In this document: positions 27,173 through 36,450 of the stretch, in pieces
Position numbering within the stretch: the first letter of the stretch is position 1
Layout: each line of letters starts with the position of its first letter
NCBI RefSeq assembly: GCF_001013905.1
Contig: NZ_LN831790.1
Location: forward strand, 4,478,001-4,542,000
Reading direction: 5' to 3'
DNA length: 64,000 nt
Source: Streptomyces leeuwenhoekii
GTDB taxonomy: Bacteria; Actinomycetota; Actinomycetes; Streptomycetales; Streptomycetaceae
Translations under genes and position numbers: made by a program
The notes under the pieces: generated by a model
The model's database searches: none
What the model was told of the DNA's origin: nothing
What the model saw: the letters and a program-made list of their open reading frames with translations, nothing else

Positions 27173-28978
27173 ATGCCAGCCACATCCCACCCGCGACCGC
27201 GCCGCGGACGCCGTACGTACCGGCTGCTCGCGGCCACCGCCGGGCTCGCGACCGCCGGCGCGCTGGCGGCGGCGCTGCCGACGTCCGCGAGCGCCGGCGA
27301 GAAGACCACGAGCCACCGGCCGGGCCGCTACCAGGACGTCCAGTTGCTGTCCTTCAACGACCTGCACGGCAACCTGGAGCCGCCGGCCGGTTCCTCCGGC
27401 CGGGTCACCGAGCTCCAGCCCGACGGCACGACGAAGACGGTCGACGCGGGCGGCGTGGAGTACCTCGCCACCCATCTGCGCCAGGCCCGCGAGGGCCACC
27501 CGTACTCCATCACCGCCGCCGGCGGCGACATGGTGGGCGCCTCCCCGCTGCTGTCCGGCCTCTTCCACGACGAGCCGGCCATCGAGGCGCTCAACCGGCT
27601 CGACCTGGACGTCACCTCCGTCGGCAACCACGAGTTCGACGAGGGTGCCAAGGAGCTGGCCCGCCTCCAGAACGGCGGCTGCCACCCCACCGACGGCTGC
27701 TACGGCGAGCAGGAGTTCGAGGGCGCCGACTTCCCGTACCTCGCGGCGAACGTCCTGGACGACAAGACCGGCAAGCCGGTCCTGAAGCCGTACTGGGTGT
27801 GGCAGAAGAAGGGCGTCAGGATCGGCTTCATCGGGGTGACGCTGGAGGCCACCCCGGACGTCGTATCCGCCGAGGGCGTCAAGGGCCTCACCTTCAAGGA
27901 CGAGGTCGAGACCATCGACAAGTACGCCAAGGTGCTCCAGAAGCAGGGCGTGAAGTCGATCGTGGCCCTGGTCCACGAGGGCGGCTTCCCCGCCTCGGGC
28001 GCCTACAACTACGACTGCGACTCGCCCGGCGCGGGCGACGGCGTCTCCGGCCCGATCGTGGAGATTGCGAAGAAGGTCACCCCGCAGGTGGACGCGCTGG
28101 TCACCGGCCACACCCACAACGCCTACGTGTGTACTGTCCCGGACCCGGCGGGCAAGCCCCGCACGGTCACCTCGGCGTCGTCCTTCGGCCGCCTGTACAC
28201 GGACACCACGCTCACCTACGACCGGCGCACCGGTGACATCGCCCGTACGGCGGTCGCCTCGGCCAACCACGTGGTCACCCGGGACGTCCCCAAGGCACCC
28301 GACCTCACCGGGCTGATCGACCGGTGGAACACCCTGGCCGCCCCGATCGGCAACCGCCCCGTCGGCTACATCTCCGGCGACATCGGCAATAGCGGCACCG
28401 AGTCCCCGCTCGGCGACCTCATCGCCGACGCCCAGCTCGCGTACGGCAGGGAGCTGGACCCGGAGACCGATCTCGCGCTGATGAACTCCGGGGGCATCCG
28501 CGCGCCCCTGACCTACGCGTCCAAGGGCGGCGAGGGCGACGGCGTGGTGACGTACGCGGAGGTCTTCGCCGTGCAGCCGTTCGCCAACACGGTCAACCTC
28601 CAGGACATCACCGGCGCCCAGTTGGTCCAGATCCTCAAGGAGCAGGTGAGCGGCGCCAACGAGGCGGCACCGAGGATCCTGCAGATCTCGTCCGGGCTGA
28701 CGTACACGCTGGATCTGACGAAGACCGGCGCCGACCGGGTGGTCACGGACTCGATCCGGCTGAACGGCCAGGCCGTCGACCCGTCGGCCACCTACCGCGT
28801 CGCGTCCAACAGCTTCCTCGCGGGCGGCGGCGACGGCTTCCCGACGCTGGGCCAGGGCACCAACGACCGCGTCGGTGCCGACGACCTGACGGCGCTGGAG
28901 AAGTACCTGGCGGCCCACTCCTCGCCGGCCGACCCGATCGAGCCGCCGGCGGCCGACCGCATCACGATCGTGCGGTAG
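27173..28978 (+). CDS. Secreted 5'-nucleotidase / metallophosphoesterase
   Basis: 601 residues. A twin-Arg-containing N-terminus and hydrophobic segment (LLAATAGLATAGALAAALPT) form a signal peptide with likely cleavage after SASA. The metallophosphoesterase domain has LSFNDLHGN, GGDMVGASPLLSG, VGNHEFDEG, VHEGG and VTGHTHN. The 5'-nucleotidase C-terminal domain (residues ~395-560) includes MNSGGIRAPLTYASKGG and SNSFLAGGGDGFPTL. It would release phosphate from extracellular nucleotides, which fits its place near the phosphate island. ATG 27173 follows AGGGGGG. Confidence 0.93.
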   Translation: MPATSHPRPRRGRRTYRLLAATAGLATAGALAAALPTSASAGEKTTSHRPGRYQDVQLLSFNDLHGNLEPPAGSSGRVTELQPDGTTKTVDAGGVEYLATHLRQAREGHPYSITAAGGDMVGASPLLSGLFHDEPAIEALNRLDLDVTSVGNHEFDEGAKELARLQNGGCHPTDGCYGEQEFEGADFPYLAANVLDDKTGKPVLKPYWVWQKKGVRIGFIGVTLEATPDVVSAEGVKGLTFKDEVETIDKYAKVLQKQGVKSIVALVHEGGFPASGAYNYDCDSPGAGDGVSGPIVEIAKKVTPQVDALVTGHTHNAYVCTVPDPAGKPRTVTSASSFGRLYTDTTLTYDRRTGDIARTAVASANHVVTRDVPKAPDLTGLIDRWNTLAAPIGNRPVGYISGDIGNSGTESPLGDLIADAQLAYGRELDPETDLALMNSGGIRAPLTYASKGGEGDGVVTYAEVFAVQPFANTVNLQDITGAQLVQILKEQVSGANEAAPRILQISSGLTYTLDLTKTGADRVVTDSIRLNGQAVDPSATYRVASNSFLAGGGDGFPTLGQGTNDRVGADDLTALEKYLAAHSSPADPIEPPAADRITIVR

Positions 28979-28999
28979 GCGGACCGCGAGCAGTGCGAC

Positions 29000-29035
29000 C
29001 GAGGGCCCGGGGCGCGTGCGCGTCCCGGGCCCTCG
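29000..29035. terminator. Bidirectional terminator-like hairpin
   Basis: CGAGGGCCCGGG and CCCGGGCCCTCG are perfect 12-bp arms around a 12-nt loop. They lie between the convergent 5'-nucleotidase and pectin-degrading genes. There is no long T run, as is usual in Streptomyces. Confidence 0.75.
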
Positions 29036-29068
29036 GCGTGGGTCTGGTGCGGACGGGCGGTACGGGGC

Positions 29069-31120
29069 TCAGGAGGCGGTCGGCGTCCAGTCGCCGAGCC
29101 AGTCACCGACCTCCTGGTCCGCCGCCTGGGCGGCGGTGAGCTGCGGACGGTCGGCGCTCGCCGCCCCCGCGCCGGGGCCGGTGTTCTGGTACTCGGCGAA
29201 GCGGTCGTCCTTCCAGGAGAAGCCGCTCATGTCGGTCCAGGGGGTGGTGCGGATGGCCGCGCTGAGGGTGGTGTTGCGGACCGTGGTCTGCGGGTCCAGC
29301 GTGGCGTCGCCGCCCGCGTGCCAGGGGCGGCCGAGGTAGAAGGTGCGGTCCGAGACGGCGCCGTTCACCGTGGAGTTGGCGATCAGGATGCCCTTGCGGC
29401 CGGCGGCCGTGCTCGGGGCCGTGACGTAACCGGCGGAGGTGCCGTCCCAGCGCTTCTTCAGGGTGATGACCGAGCGGTCGATCACGGCGGTCGCGCGGCC
29501 GAAGATGAAGTCGACGTTGCCGACGACATAGGAGTTGGCCATGTAGACGCGGCCCAGCCGGTCCTTCGCCGCCGTGTCGAGCAGGAGCGTGTCCTGGTCG
29601 CCCTCGACGATCACCGAGTCCAGGAACACCTTGTCCGACGCCGTGCGCAGGGCGACGGCCTGGTGGCCGGAGATGTTCTGGTTGGCCTTCTCGTCGAAGT
29701 CGTTGGCGATGGTCAGGTTGCGGGCCTGGAAGTCGTCCGCCTCGACGGCGACGGTGGCGCTGCCGCCGGTGCCGTAGGTGCCGCCGCCCGGCTTGGGGGT
29801 GCCGGAGGCGTTGTTGTAGACGATGACGGTGTCCTTGCGGCTCGCGCCCGTGCCCTGGATGGTGACGTGCGGCTTGTTGGAGGGAACCTTCACCGTCTCG
29901 CGGTACGTGCCCGGCTTGACCGCGATGACGACCCGGCTCGGGTTGTTCGCGGGTACGGCGTTCACGGCGGCCTGGACGGTGGAGTACTGGCCGGAGCCGT
30001 CCTTGGCGACGGTGAGGGTGGTGGCCGCGGCGGCAGCGGTCGTGGTCGCCGTGGTGCCCAGGGAACTGCGGGGGCCCGCTCCCGACTTGAGCAACGCGGG
30101 CAGGTCCGCCACCTTGTCGAGGGTGTAGAGGTAGTACGTCTTCGGATCGAAGGCCGTGCCGCCGCTCTCGTTGCGTCCGCTGGTTCCGGAGAAGACGTTG
30201 CCGCGCTGGACGATCGACGCCGTGGCGTCCTTGATGACGGGGTTCTTGACCCCCTGGAAGTAGGAGTTCTCCAGGACCATCCTCGTCTTCCCGCGCGAGT
30301 AGTTGCCGTAGGAGGAGGTGATGGCGGTCCCCGGGGTGTCCTCCAGGACGTTGTTGTAGAGGTGCGCGTGGGCGGCGTTGTCCGTGGAGGGGTTGCGCTG
30401 CTCGGTCTCGCGGATCCAGTTGTGGTGGATCGTGATGTCGGTGACGGTGTTCTCGGTCCAGCCGATGCCGAACGTCTTGTTGTTGTCGCTCAGCTCGTTC
30501 CACGACACGGTGATGTTCGTGCTGTCCTTGCGGACGTCGATGAGCCCGTCCGCCATGTGCCGCAGGTCGTTGTGGTCGATCCAGACGTGGTGCGCGCCGT
30601 CCATCTGGATCGCGTCGTAGTCGTGGTCCTTGTCGTTCCAGACGCCCTGGTACGAGTCCCGGATCGTCAGGTTCCGGATGATCACGTTGTGCACGCCGGG
30701 GCCGAGGAAGAAACCGCCGCCGACGATGTGCCCGGAGGTGCCGGAGCCGATGATCGTCTTGTCCGAGGCGACCTTGATCTCCTTGCCGACGGGGTTCATG
30801 GTGATCGTCCCCGCGACGACGATGACGTACGGCTCGGGAGCGGTCGCGTACTTCTCCAGCTCCGCGAGCGTGCGGACGGTGACGGTCTGCCCGCCCCGCC
30901 CGCCGTACGTGCCGTTCTGGCCGAGGGCGTTGACGGACGCGAAGCCGTCGGCGGTGGCCGTCGCCCACGCGGGCGCTTCGGCCGCCGCCGCCTGCGGCTG
31001 CGCGTGCGCGCCGAAGACGGCCACGCCTGCGGCGATCAGGGCCAGGGGGACGCCGACCGCGAATGCCGTCGTCCTTCTGCGCCTGCGGTGCCGGGGCTTG
31101 CCACGAGTCGTCTCATCCAT
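29069..31120 (-). CDS. Secreted pectate lyase-pectinesterase fusion
   Basis: 683 residues. An Arg-rich signal peptide ends around AHAQPQAAAA. Residues ~45-340 are a PL1 pectate lyase beta-helix (VWIDHNDLRHMADGLIDVRK, ITIHHNWIRETEQRNPSTDN). A Thr/Ala linker follows, with TTTAAAAATTLTVAKDGSGQ marking the domain junction. Residues ~360-640 are a CE8 pectinesterase (YSTVQAAVNAVP, QDTLLLDTAAKDRLGRVYMA with catalytic Asp, NVDFIFGRATAV with the second Asp, FYLGRPWHAGG with the Arg). One secreted polypeptide would demethylate pectin and cleave the resulting polygalacturonate. It is monocistronic and appears to be an accessory gene in a core region. Confidence 0.93.
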   Translation of the reverse strand: MDETTRGKPRHRRRRRTTAFAVGVPLALIAAGVAVFGAHAQPQAAAAEAPAWATATADGFASVNALGQNGTYGGRGGQTVTVRTLAELEKYATAPEPYVIVVAGTITMNPVGKEIKVASDKTIIGSGTSGHIVGGGFFLGPGVHNVIIRNLTIRDSYQGVWNDKDHDYDAIQMDGAHHVWIDHNDLRHMADGLIDVRKDSTNITVSWNELSDNNKTFGIGWTENTVTDITIHHNWIRETEQRNPSTDNAAHAHLYNNVLEDTPGTAITSSYGNYSRGKTRMVLENSYFQGVKNPVIKDATASIVQRGNVFSGTSGRNESGGTAFDPKTYYLYTLDKVADLPALLKSGAGPRSSLGTTATTTAAAAATTLTVAKDGSGQYSTVQAAVNAVPANNPSRVVIAVKPGTYRETVKVPSNKPHVTIQGTGASRKDTVIVYNNASGTPKPGGGTYGTGGSATVAVEADDFQARNLTIANDFDEKANQNISGHQAVALRTASDKVFLDSVIVEGDQDTLLLDTAAKDRLGRVYMANSYVVGNVDFIFGRATAVIDRSVITLKKRWDGTSAGYVTAPSTAAGRKGILIANSTVNGAVSDRTFYLGRPWHAGGDATLDPQTTVRNTTLSAAIRTTPWTDMSGFSWKDDRFAEYQNTGPGAGAASADRPQLTAAQAADQEVGDWLGDWTPTAS

Positions 31121-31241
31121 CTGCGGGTGCCGTTCCGTGTGAGGGGATGGTTGCCGGATAGTCGCCGCGGGCGGGGGGAGGGTTGCCGCGTTCCCGGCGC
31201 AGTGAGCACCGCGTCGGCGTCATGAGCGGGAGGGGGCCTCG

Positions 31242-31502
31242 TCAGGATCGGGCACCCCGGCTGACCGCGACCCGGAGGACGTCCTCCAGGGACTCGGTGG
31301 CCCGGGTGAGCGCGAACCGCACGGCCCGCTCACCGGCCTTGGCGTCACCGAGCACGGCCCTGGCCCCGGCCAGTACCTCTGCGACGGAACGCAGTTGGGC
31401 GGCCTCGATGTCATCGGCGAGCCGTGAGAGCCGGCTGTGCGGGTCGTCGCTGCTGAGGTAGCAGGGCTTGCCGTCGTCGCCCGTCCAGGGGAGCAGCCTC
31501 AT
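31242..31502 (-). CDS. Conserved small protein of the XRE/DUF397 neighbourhood
   Basis: 86 residues beginning MRLLPWTGDDGKPCYLSSDD, with a helical middle (LADDIEAAQLRSVAEVLAGA). ATG 31502 follows GGAGGT and overlaps the upstream stop in ATGA. Similar proteins occur, as I recall, next to XRE/DUF397 regulator pairs in Streptomyces. No function is known. Confidence 0.72.
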   Translation of the reverse strand: MRLLPWTGDDGKPCYLSSDDPHSRLSRLADDIEAAQLRSVAEVLAGARAVLGDAKAGERAVRFALTRATESLEDVLRVAVSRGARS

Positions 31503-31705
31503 GCGGGGACCTCCAGGTAGGGGCGTACGAGCGGGGTGTCGAGCCATACGGGATCCAGGGCGGGGGGTGGGTCGTGCGGCGGGGCCGGGGGTGGCGGGGG
31601 CGCCGTGGCGCGGTGGCGTCCCTCGGCGGGCAGCAGGAGCCGTACGAGGGCGAGCAGGGCGGTCTCGCAGAGCACGGCGAGGCGCAGACGGAGGCGCAGA
31701 GGCAT
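31499..31705 (-). CDS. Conserved small protein, basic N-terminus and Pro-rich tail
   Basis: 68 residues. MPLRLRLRLAVLCETALLAL continues into VRLLLPAEGRHR, followed by a proline run and VWLDTPLVRPYLEVPA. ATG 31705 follows GGAAGGG. It is translationally coupled to the next small gene by a 4-nt overlap. It belongs to the same small conserved unit that normally diverges from an XRE regulator gene; that regulator is missing here. Confidence 0.68.
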   Translation of the reverse strand: MPLRLRLRLAVLCETALLALVRLLLPAEGRHRATAPPPPPAPPHDPPPALDPVWLDTPLVRPYLEVPA

Positions 31706-31837
31706 GGCGGTGCCCTTCCGGGGGCTTGGCAGGGTGATTGGCGAGCGGTGATTACCGTTCGTGCCGCGATGGTTACGGATCGCGCGTACGCTGCGAAAGA
31801 GGTTCGGCGTTGTCTGGCGCCCAGGCAACGGGGAGGG

Positions 31838-31912
31838 GTGACGGACCTGGCGTTGTCCCCGTCGGACTCGCTCGCGTTCATCAGGGGCGTACTGGAGGAG
31901 CACCGATCATCA
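31838..31912 (+). pseudogene. Possible C-terminal remnant of an XRE-family regulator
   Basis: The frame at 31838-31900 reads TDLALSPSDSLAFIRGVLEE. This resembles the extreme C-terminus of the DUF5753-type XRE regulators that normally precede DUF397 genes. No helix-turn-helix or DUF5753 body is present upstream, and the frame runs on past the usual stop. The regulator gene therefore seems deleted except for its tail. Confidence 0.4.
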
Positions 31913-31938
31913 CGAACACTCCCGACCTCACCGCCGCC

Positions 31939-32106
31939 ATGTGGCGTAAGTCGTCCTACAGCGACGGGGGAGCCAACAACTGCGTCGAGGTCGCCGACGA
32001 CTGCCCCGGCGTGGTCCCGGTCCGTGACAGCAAGCTGTCGGCGGGTCCGGTGATCGTGTTCGGCGCCGGCTCCTGGACGGCGTTCCTGTCGCGCGTCAAG
32101 GGCTGA
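31939..32106 (+). CDS. DUF397-domain protein
   Basis: 55 residues from ATG 31939: MWRKSSYSDGGANNCVEVAD, then VPVRDSKLSAGPVIVFGAG and SWTAFLSRVKG. This is a complete DUF397 motif. The normal start would lie further upstream: a good GGAGGAG at 31894-31900 is followed by ATC codons at 31906 and 31909 in frame, where ATG or GTG would be expected. Either the gene uses the internal ATG or its start has been lost. DUF397 proteins usually partner an XRE regulator, which is missing here. Confidence 0.6.
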   Translation: MWRKSSYSDGGANNCVEVADDCPGVVPVRDSKLSAGPVIVFGAGSWTAFLSRVKG

Positions 32107-32326
32107 GTGGGTGCGCACGCCGCCGAGTGAAGCGGGGCGGAAGCCGTGAGGGGAAGGGCGGCCCTCGGTCATCGTGACGTCATGCAGAGAACATGACCAG
32201 TGATCTCTCGGGTGACGTGTCTCCGGGCCCGCTGTCCGGGCCGGAGCCGCCCTGTGGGCAACCCGCGCGGGGGCGGTGAGCGCGGCTATGGTCGTAGACA
32301 CGACGCGTCGAAGGAGGACATCGATC

Positions 32327-32674
32327 ATGGCTGCCCACGCTGCGGATCCCGAGCCGGTCGTCCCCCCCATGCCCGAGCGCACGCCCAAGGCGCTGCGCGA
32401 CGCCATCGCCCAGCACGCCCCGGTGCTTCTGCCTGACTTCGACAAACACTGGAAGCGGGCGATCGCCGACACGTATGACCTTCGACCCGTTCCCGCGTTC
32501 ATGGCCCGTTGGTGGATCGAGTACGCGATCGCTCGTGATCCGGAGCTCGACGCACGCCTGCATGACCTGGAGCTCCGTGCGGCCGAGTCCACCGACATCG
32601 CCGAGGCCAGGGCACTCCTCGACGAGGCGGCGAGGATTCGGCACAAGGCTCTGAGGACGGAGCCAGGCGAGTGA
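32327..32674 (+). CDS. DUF6247-family protein (antitoxin-like position)
   Basis: 115 residues from ATG 32327, with AAGGAGG upstream. The helical N-terminal part RTPKALRDAIAQHAPVLLPD and the following FDKHWKRAIADTYDLRPVPA match the DUF6247 pattern as I know it. The end overlaps the next gene in GTGA. First genes of such tight two-gene units are often antitoxins; this is an inference, since no toxin fold is proved downstream. Confidence 0.7.
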   Translation: MAAHAADPEPVVPPMPERTPKALRDAIAQHAPVLLPDFDKHWKRAIADTYDLRPVPAFMARWWIEYAIARDPELDARLHDLELRAAESTDIAEARALLDEAARIRHKALRTEPGE

Positions 32675-33030
32675 CCGACGACTTCATGGGGCCGCCTTGG
32701 CAGATGGACTGGCGGCTCGATGCCGTCGCCAACCGCGATGCGCTACCCGAGCGTGTGCGTGAGATGGTCGATGAGGCTCGCGCCGAGTTGGTCACTGCGA
32801 AGGACCCTTGTTTCCGGGGCATCGAAACCGATGCAGACCTGCCCGGCGGCATGTGGGTCGAGCCGGCACGGTCCAGCCGGCCGAAGGGCGCCCACCTGCT
32901 GTATTTCGACGATGGCGCCGGCTGGCTCACGTACACCTTCGTGCCACGAGCAGAAGACCCCCAGATCATCGTGGAACAGCTCTTCTGGCAGGGGGCCGAG
33001 CCTGCTACGGCGCCTCCGGCGGAGGAGTAG
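32671..33030 (+). CDS. Hypothetical protein coupled to DUF6247
   Basis: 119 residues. Acidic and compact: DWRLDAVANRDALPERVREM, a helical stretch, then GAHLLYFDDGAGWLTYTFVP and PQIIVEQLFWQG. The GTG start overlaps the DUF6247 stop by 4 nt, so the two are translated together. Its last 26 nt overlap the convergent histidine kinase gene. It could be the effector of a two-gene module, but I recognise no catalytic motif. Confidence 0.68.
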   Translation: MTDDFMGPPWQMDWRLDAVANRDALPERVREMVDEARAELVTAKDPCFRGIETDADLPGGMWVEPARSSRPKGAHLLYFDDGAGWLTYTFVPRAEDPQIIVEQLFWQGAEPATAPPAEE

Positions 33031-34420
33031 CCGCCCCCGGCAGCCGGATCGTCGCCACCGTGCCACCGCCCTCGGCGGCGGTCAGCCGGACCTCGCCGCC
33101 CGCCTGCTGCACCGTACGGGCGACGATCGACAGGCCGAGGCCCGAGCCGGGCAGGGCCCGGGCGGACGGGGAGCGCCAGAAGCGGTCGAAGACGCGCGGG
33201 AGTTCGTCCTCGGCGATGCCCGGGCCGTGGTCGCGGACGGTGAGGACGCCGTCGGCGAGCCGCACCTCGATCGTGCCGCCCTCCGGGCTGAACTTCACCG
33301 CGTTGTCCAGGATGTTGACCACCGCCCGCTCCAGCGCGGCCGGTTCCGCGCGGACGTACCACGGCCGTACCTCCGCCGTGATCGTCAGTTCCGGGCCGCG
33401 CAGCCGGGCGCGGCGCAGGGCGGACTCGACGACGTCGTGCCAGGCGACGATCCGGGTCTTGGTGCCGGCGTGCTGGTCCTGCTCGGGGCGGGACAGCTCC
33501 TGGAGGTCGCCGATGAGCGCCGCCAACTCCGTCACCTGGGCCTTCACCGAGGCCAGGAGTGCCTTGCGGTCGGCCTCCGGGATCGGGCGGCCGGTCTCCT
33601 CGCTGCGGGTGAGGAGTTCGATGTTGGTGCGCAGCGACGTCAGGGGCGTGCGCAGCTCGTGCCCGGCGTCGGCGATGAGCTGCTGCTGGAGCTCGCGGGA
33701 GCTGGCCAGCGCGGACGTCATCGAGTTGAAGGAACGGGACAGGCGGGCGATCTCGTCCTCGTCGCCGTCTTCCACGGGGATGCGGACGGTGAGGTCCTCG
33801 GTGCGGGCCACGTGCTCCACGGCGCGGGTCAGTTCGTCCACCGGGCGCAGGCCGGTGCGGGCCACCCACAGTCCGGCGGCGCCCGCGCCGACCACTCCGG
33901 CGCCCGCGACGAAGACCAGCACCAGCGCCAGGTTGCTGAGGGAGCCGTTCACCTCGTCCAGGGGCCGGGCCGCGGAGACGGCCACGTCACGCAGGCCGGG
34001 CACGGTGTAGGTGAAGACCCGGTACTTGGTGCCGTCGGACCCGGTGGCGTCGTGGATGACGTCGGGGGAGTCCCCCTCGGCCACGTCGTGGTCGGCGCCG
34101 GTCAGCGCCACCTCCCCGGTGCCGATGATGAGACAGCTCCGTCCCTGCCGGTCCACCAGTTGCACGGTGGAGTCGAACAGGTTGGGCTCCTGCGCGGTGG
34201 CCTCGTAGGCGCACAGGCCGGTGCGCAGATCGACGTAACGCGTCACCTGCTGGAGGCTCATGCGGTTGGCCTGCAACGCGTCGTCCAGCGAGTTCATCAG
34301 GACGTTCTTCACCACGAACCAGCACGCCACGGCCGCCGCCGCGACGGCGAACGCCACCGCCGCCGCCACCAGCAGGGCCAGCCGCGAGCGCAGGGGCAGG
34401 GCACGGTACCGCCTGATCAC
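33005..34420 (-). CDS. HAMP-containing sensor histidine kinase, MprB-like
   Basis: 471 residues. TM1 (residues 16-38), an extracytoplasmic sensor domain with Cys at CAYEAT and [10 protein letters not shown]2 (~165-185), HAMP ([14 protein letters not shown]), HisKA with [16 protein letters not shown], and HATPase_c with [34 protein letters not shown] and GSGLGLSIV. It is coupled to the regulator gene by ATGA. Together with the nearby HtrA-type protease it resembles the MprAB-PepD envelope-stress group of mycobacteria. Confidence 0.93.
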   Translation of the reverse strand: MIRRYRALPLRSRLALLVAAAVAFAVAAAAVACWFVVKNVLMNSLDDALQANRMSLQQVTRYVDLRTGLCAYEATAQEPNLFDSTVQLVDRQGRSCLIIGTGEVALTGADHDVAEGDSPDVIHDATGSDGTKYRVFTYTVPGLRDVAVSAARPLDEVNGSLSNLALVLVFVAGAGVVGAGAAGLWVARTGLRPVDELTRAVEHVARTEDLTVRIPVEDGDEDEIARLSRSFNSMTSALASSRELQQQLIADAGHELRTPLTSLRTNIELLTRSEETGRPIPEADRKALLASVKAQVTELAALIGDLQELSRPEQDQHAGTKTRIVAWHDVVESALRRARLRGPELTITAEVRPWYVRAEPAALERAVVNILDNAVKFSPEGGTIEVRLADGVLTVRDHGPGIAEDELPRVFDRFWRSPSARALPGSGLGLSIVARTVQQAGGEVRLTAAEGGGTVATIRLPGAATPPPEAP

Positions 34421-35154
34421 TCGGCGCCGCCCTGCCGCAGGACGTAGCCGACGCCCCGGACGGTGTGCACAAGGCGCGGCTCGCCACCGGCCTCGGTCTT
34501 GCGGCGCAGGTACATCACGTACACGTCCAGGGAGTTGGACGACGGCTCGAAGTCGAAGCCCCAGACCGCCTTGAGGATCTGCTCCCGGGTGAGGACCTGG
34601 CGCGGGTGGGCCAGGAACATCTCCAGCAGGGTGAACTCGGTGCGGGTCAGCTCCACCGGCCGCCCGCCCCGGGTCACCTCCCGCGTCGCCAGGTTCATGC
34701 GCAGGTCGGCGAAGGCGAGGACGTCCTCCTCCTCGGCGGAGGCCGCCGCCACGGCCGCCGCGTAGGAGCTGCGGCGCAGCAGGGCGCGGATCCGGGCGAA
34801 CAGCTCGTCCAGCTCGAACGGCTTGACCAGGTAGTCGTCGGCGCCCGCGTCCAGCCCGGTCACCCGGTCGCCGACCGTGTCCCGGGCGGTCAGCATCAGG
34901 ATGGGGGTCGTGTCGCCGGCCGCCCGGATGCGGCGGGCGGCGGTCAGGCCGTCCATGCGGGGCATCTGGATGTCGAGCACCACCAGGTCGGGCCGGTAGG
35001 CCGCCGCCTTCTCCAGGGCTTCGGCGCCGTCGGCGGCGACCTCGGTGCCGTACCCCTCGAAGGCGAGGCTGCGCTGGAGTGCTTCGCGCACCGCCGGTTC
35101 GTCGTCGACGATCAGGATGCGCTGGGGGTCACGGTCGCCGTCTGCGGGGCTCAT
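34417..35154 (-). CDS. OmpR-family response regulator, MprA-like
   Basis: 245 residues. Receiver domain with ILIVDDEP, phosphoacceptor in [13 protein letters not shown], and [20 protein letters not shown]. An Ala/Glu-rich linker follows, then a winged helix with [20 protein letters not shown] and [14 protein letters not shown]. It probably controls the protease gene upstream (118 nt away) and its own operon in response to envelope stress (inference from the mycobacterial counterpart). Confidence 0.93.
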   Translation of the reverse strand: MSPADGDRDPQRILIVDDEPAVREALQRSLAFEGYGTEVAADGAEALEKAAAYRPDLVVLDIQMPRMDGLTAARRIRAAGDTTPILMLTARDTVGDRVTGLDAGADDYLVKPFELDELFARIRALLRRSSYAAAVAAASAEEEDVLAFADLRMNLATREVTRGGRPVELTRTEFTLLEMFLAHPRQVLTREQILKAVWGFDFEPSSNSLDVYVMYLRRKTEAGGEPRLVHTVRGVGYVLRQGGAE

Positions 35155-35272
35155 GGCTGGATGGTCCTCGGGTGCGGTCGGGTAGGGGTGGCAACGCCTT
35201 CAGCGTCGCACGTCCGCGCCGGCCCGTGCGGCGCGGTGCCGGACCGGGCGCGGGTGCCGTGCCGCCCGGACC

Positions 35273-36304
35273 CTAGCCGTCGGCGCCCGCGCGCAGCTTG
35301 GCCAGGTCCGCCTTGACGGTGTCGATCGGGATGGCGAAGCCGAGGCCGACGCTGCCCGCGTCGGCGGACGAGCCGGCCGCCGAGTACATCGCGGAGTTGA
35401 TCCCGATGATGCGGCCGCTCATGTCGATCAGCGCGCCGCCGGAGTTGCCCGGGTTGAGGGAGGCGTCGGTCTGGATCGCCTTGTACGTCGTCGTGGAGGA
35501 CCCGGTGTCGCCGTTGAACTGCCGCCCGCCGAACTCGAACGGCCAGCCGCCGTCCGGCTGCTGCTGCTCCTCGTCGGTGGGCACGGTCACGTCCCGGTCC
35601 AGGGCCGAGACGATCCCGCTGGTGACGGTGCCGGTCAGCCCCTCGGGCGAGCCGATCGCCACCACCTGGTCACCGACCTGCACGGCGTCCGAGTCGCCGA
35701 GGGTGGCCACCGGGAGGCCGGAGGCGCCCTCCAGCTTGATCAGCGCCAGGTCCTTCGCGCTGTCGGTGCCGACCACCTCGGCGGTGTACCGCTTGCCGTC
35801 GCTGGTGGTCACCTGGACCGACGAGGCACCCGAGACGACGTGGTTGTTGGTGATGATCTCGCCGTCGGCGGTGATGATCACGCCGGAGCCGGTGGAGGCA
35901 CCGGCGTTCGAGGTGGCGCTGATCTCGACGATGCTCGGGCTGACCGCCTTGGCGACCGAGGCGACCGTGCCCTTCTGCCCGGCGGGGATCGCGGTGGTGC
36001 CGGTGGAGCTCGCGGCGACCGTGTCGCCGCCGGTGAGCTCCTGGATGCCGAACGCGGTGCCGCCCCCGACGGCCGCCGCGACGATCGCCACGGCCGCGAG
36101 CAGCGCGACCGGTCCGCGCCGGACCCGCCTGCGCGCGGGCTCCCCGGGGACCGCAGCGGCGGCCGGCGGGGCCGGCGGCTGCGCGGGCGGGGGCGGCCAC
36201 TCGGGGTTCACGGGAGAGACGACGTGCTGCGCGTCACCCTGGTACGGGTTCCGGTCAAGGTACGGGTCCTCGTACTCGCCGCTGCGGCGGAAGCTCTCGG
36301 TCAT
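35273..36304 (-). CDS. HtrA/DegP-like serine protease lacking a PDZ domain
   Basis: 343 residues. A Pro-rich cytoplasmic N-terminus (to ~residue 62), one membrane helix (ALLAAVAIVAAAVGGGTAFG) and an extracytoplasmic trypsin-like domain. The triad is visible: His in IITNNHVVSG, Asp in SAKDLALIKL, Ser in LNPGNSGGALID. The protein ends about 30 residues after the last protease strand (GFAIPIDTVKADLAKLR), so the PDZ domain typical of HtrA/PepD is absent. ATG 36304 is chosen; ATG 36316 would add four residues. Confidence 0.9.
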   Translation of the reverse strand: MTESFRRSGEYEDPYLDRNPYQGDAQHVVSPVNPEWPPPPAQPPAPPAAAAVPGEPARRRVRRGPVALLAAVAIVAAAVGGGTAFGIQELTGGDTVAASSTGTTAIPAGQKGTVASVAKAVSPSIVEISATSNAGASTGSGVIITADGEIITNNHVVSGASSVQVTTSDGKRYTAEVVGTDSAKDLALIKLEGASGLPVATLGDSDAVQVGDQVVAIGSPEGLTGTVTSGIVSALDRDVTVPTDEEQQQPDGGWPFEFGGRQFNGDTGSSTTTYKAIQTDASLNPGNSGGALIDMSGRIIGINSAMYSAAGSSADAGSVGLGFAIPIDTVKADLAKLRAGADG

Positions 36305-36450
36305 GTCCACGAGCATCACGGCCGACCATGAGAGCCGTCTGAGTGCCGACTGAGAAGCCCGGCAGAACCTCGTATGCCCGATGTAAAGACGCCCGTCGCG
36401 AGGCAGAGGGGGAGGGGGGAAGGGAGCAGGAGCAGGCGGGGCCGACGGGG

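Noticed and set aside
28979..29068. tRNA or small RNA between convergent genes
   Set aside because: The only structure is a simple 12-bp hairpin; no cloverleaf pattern.
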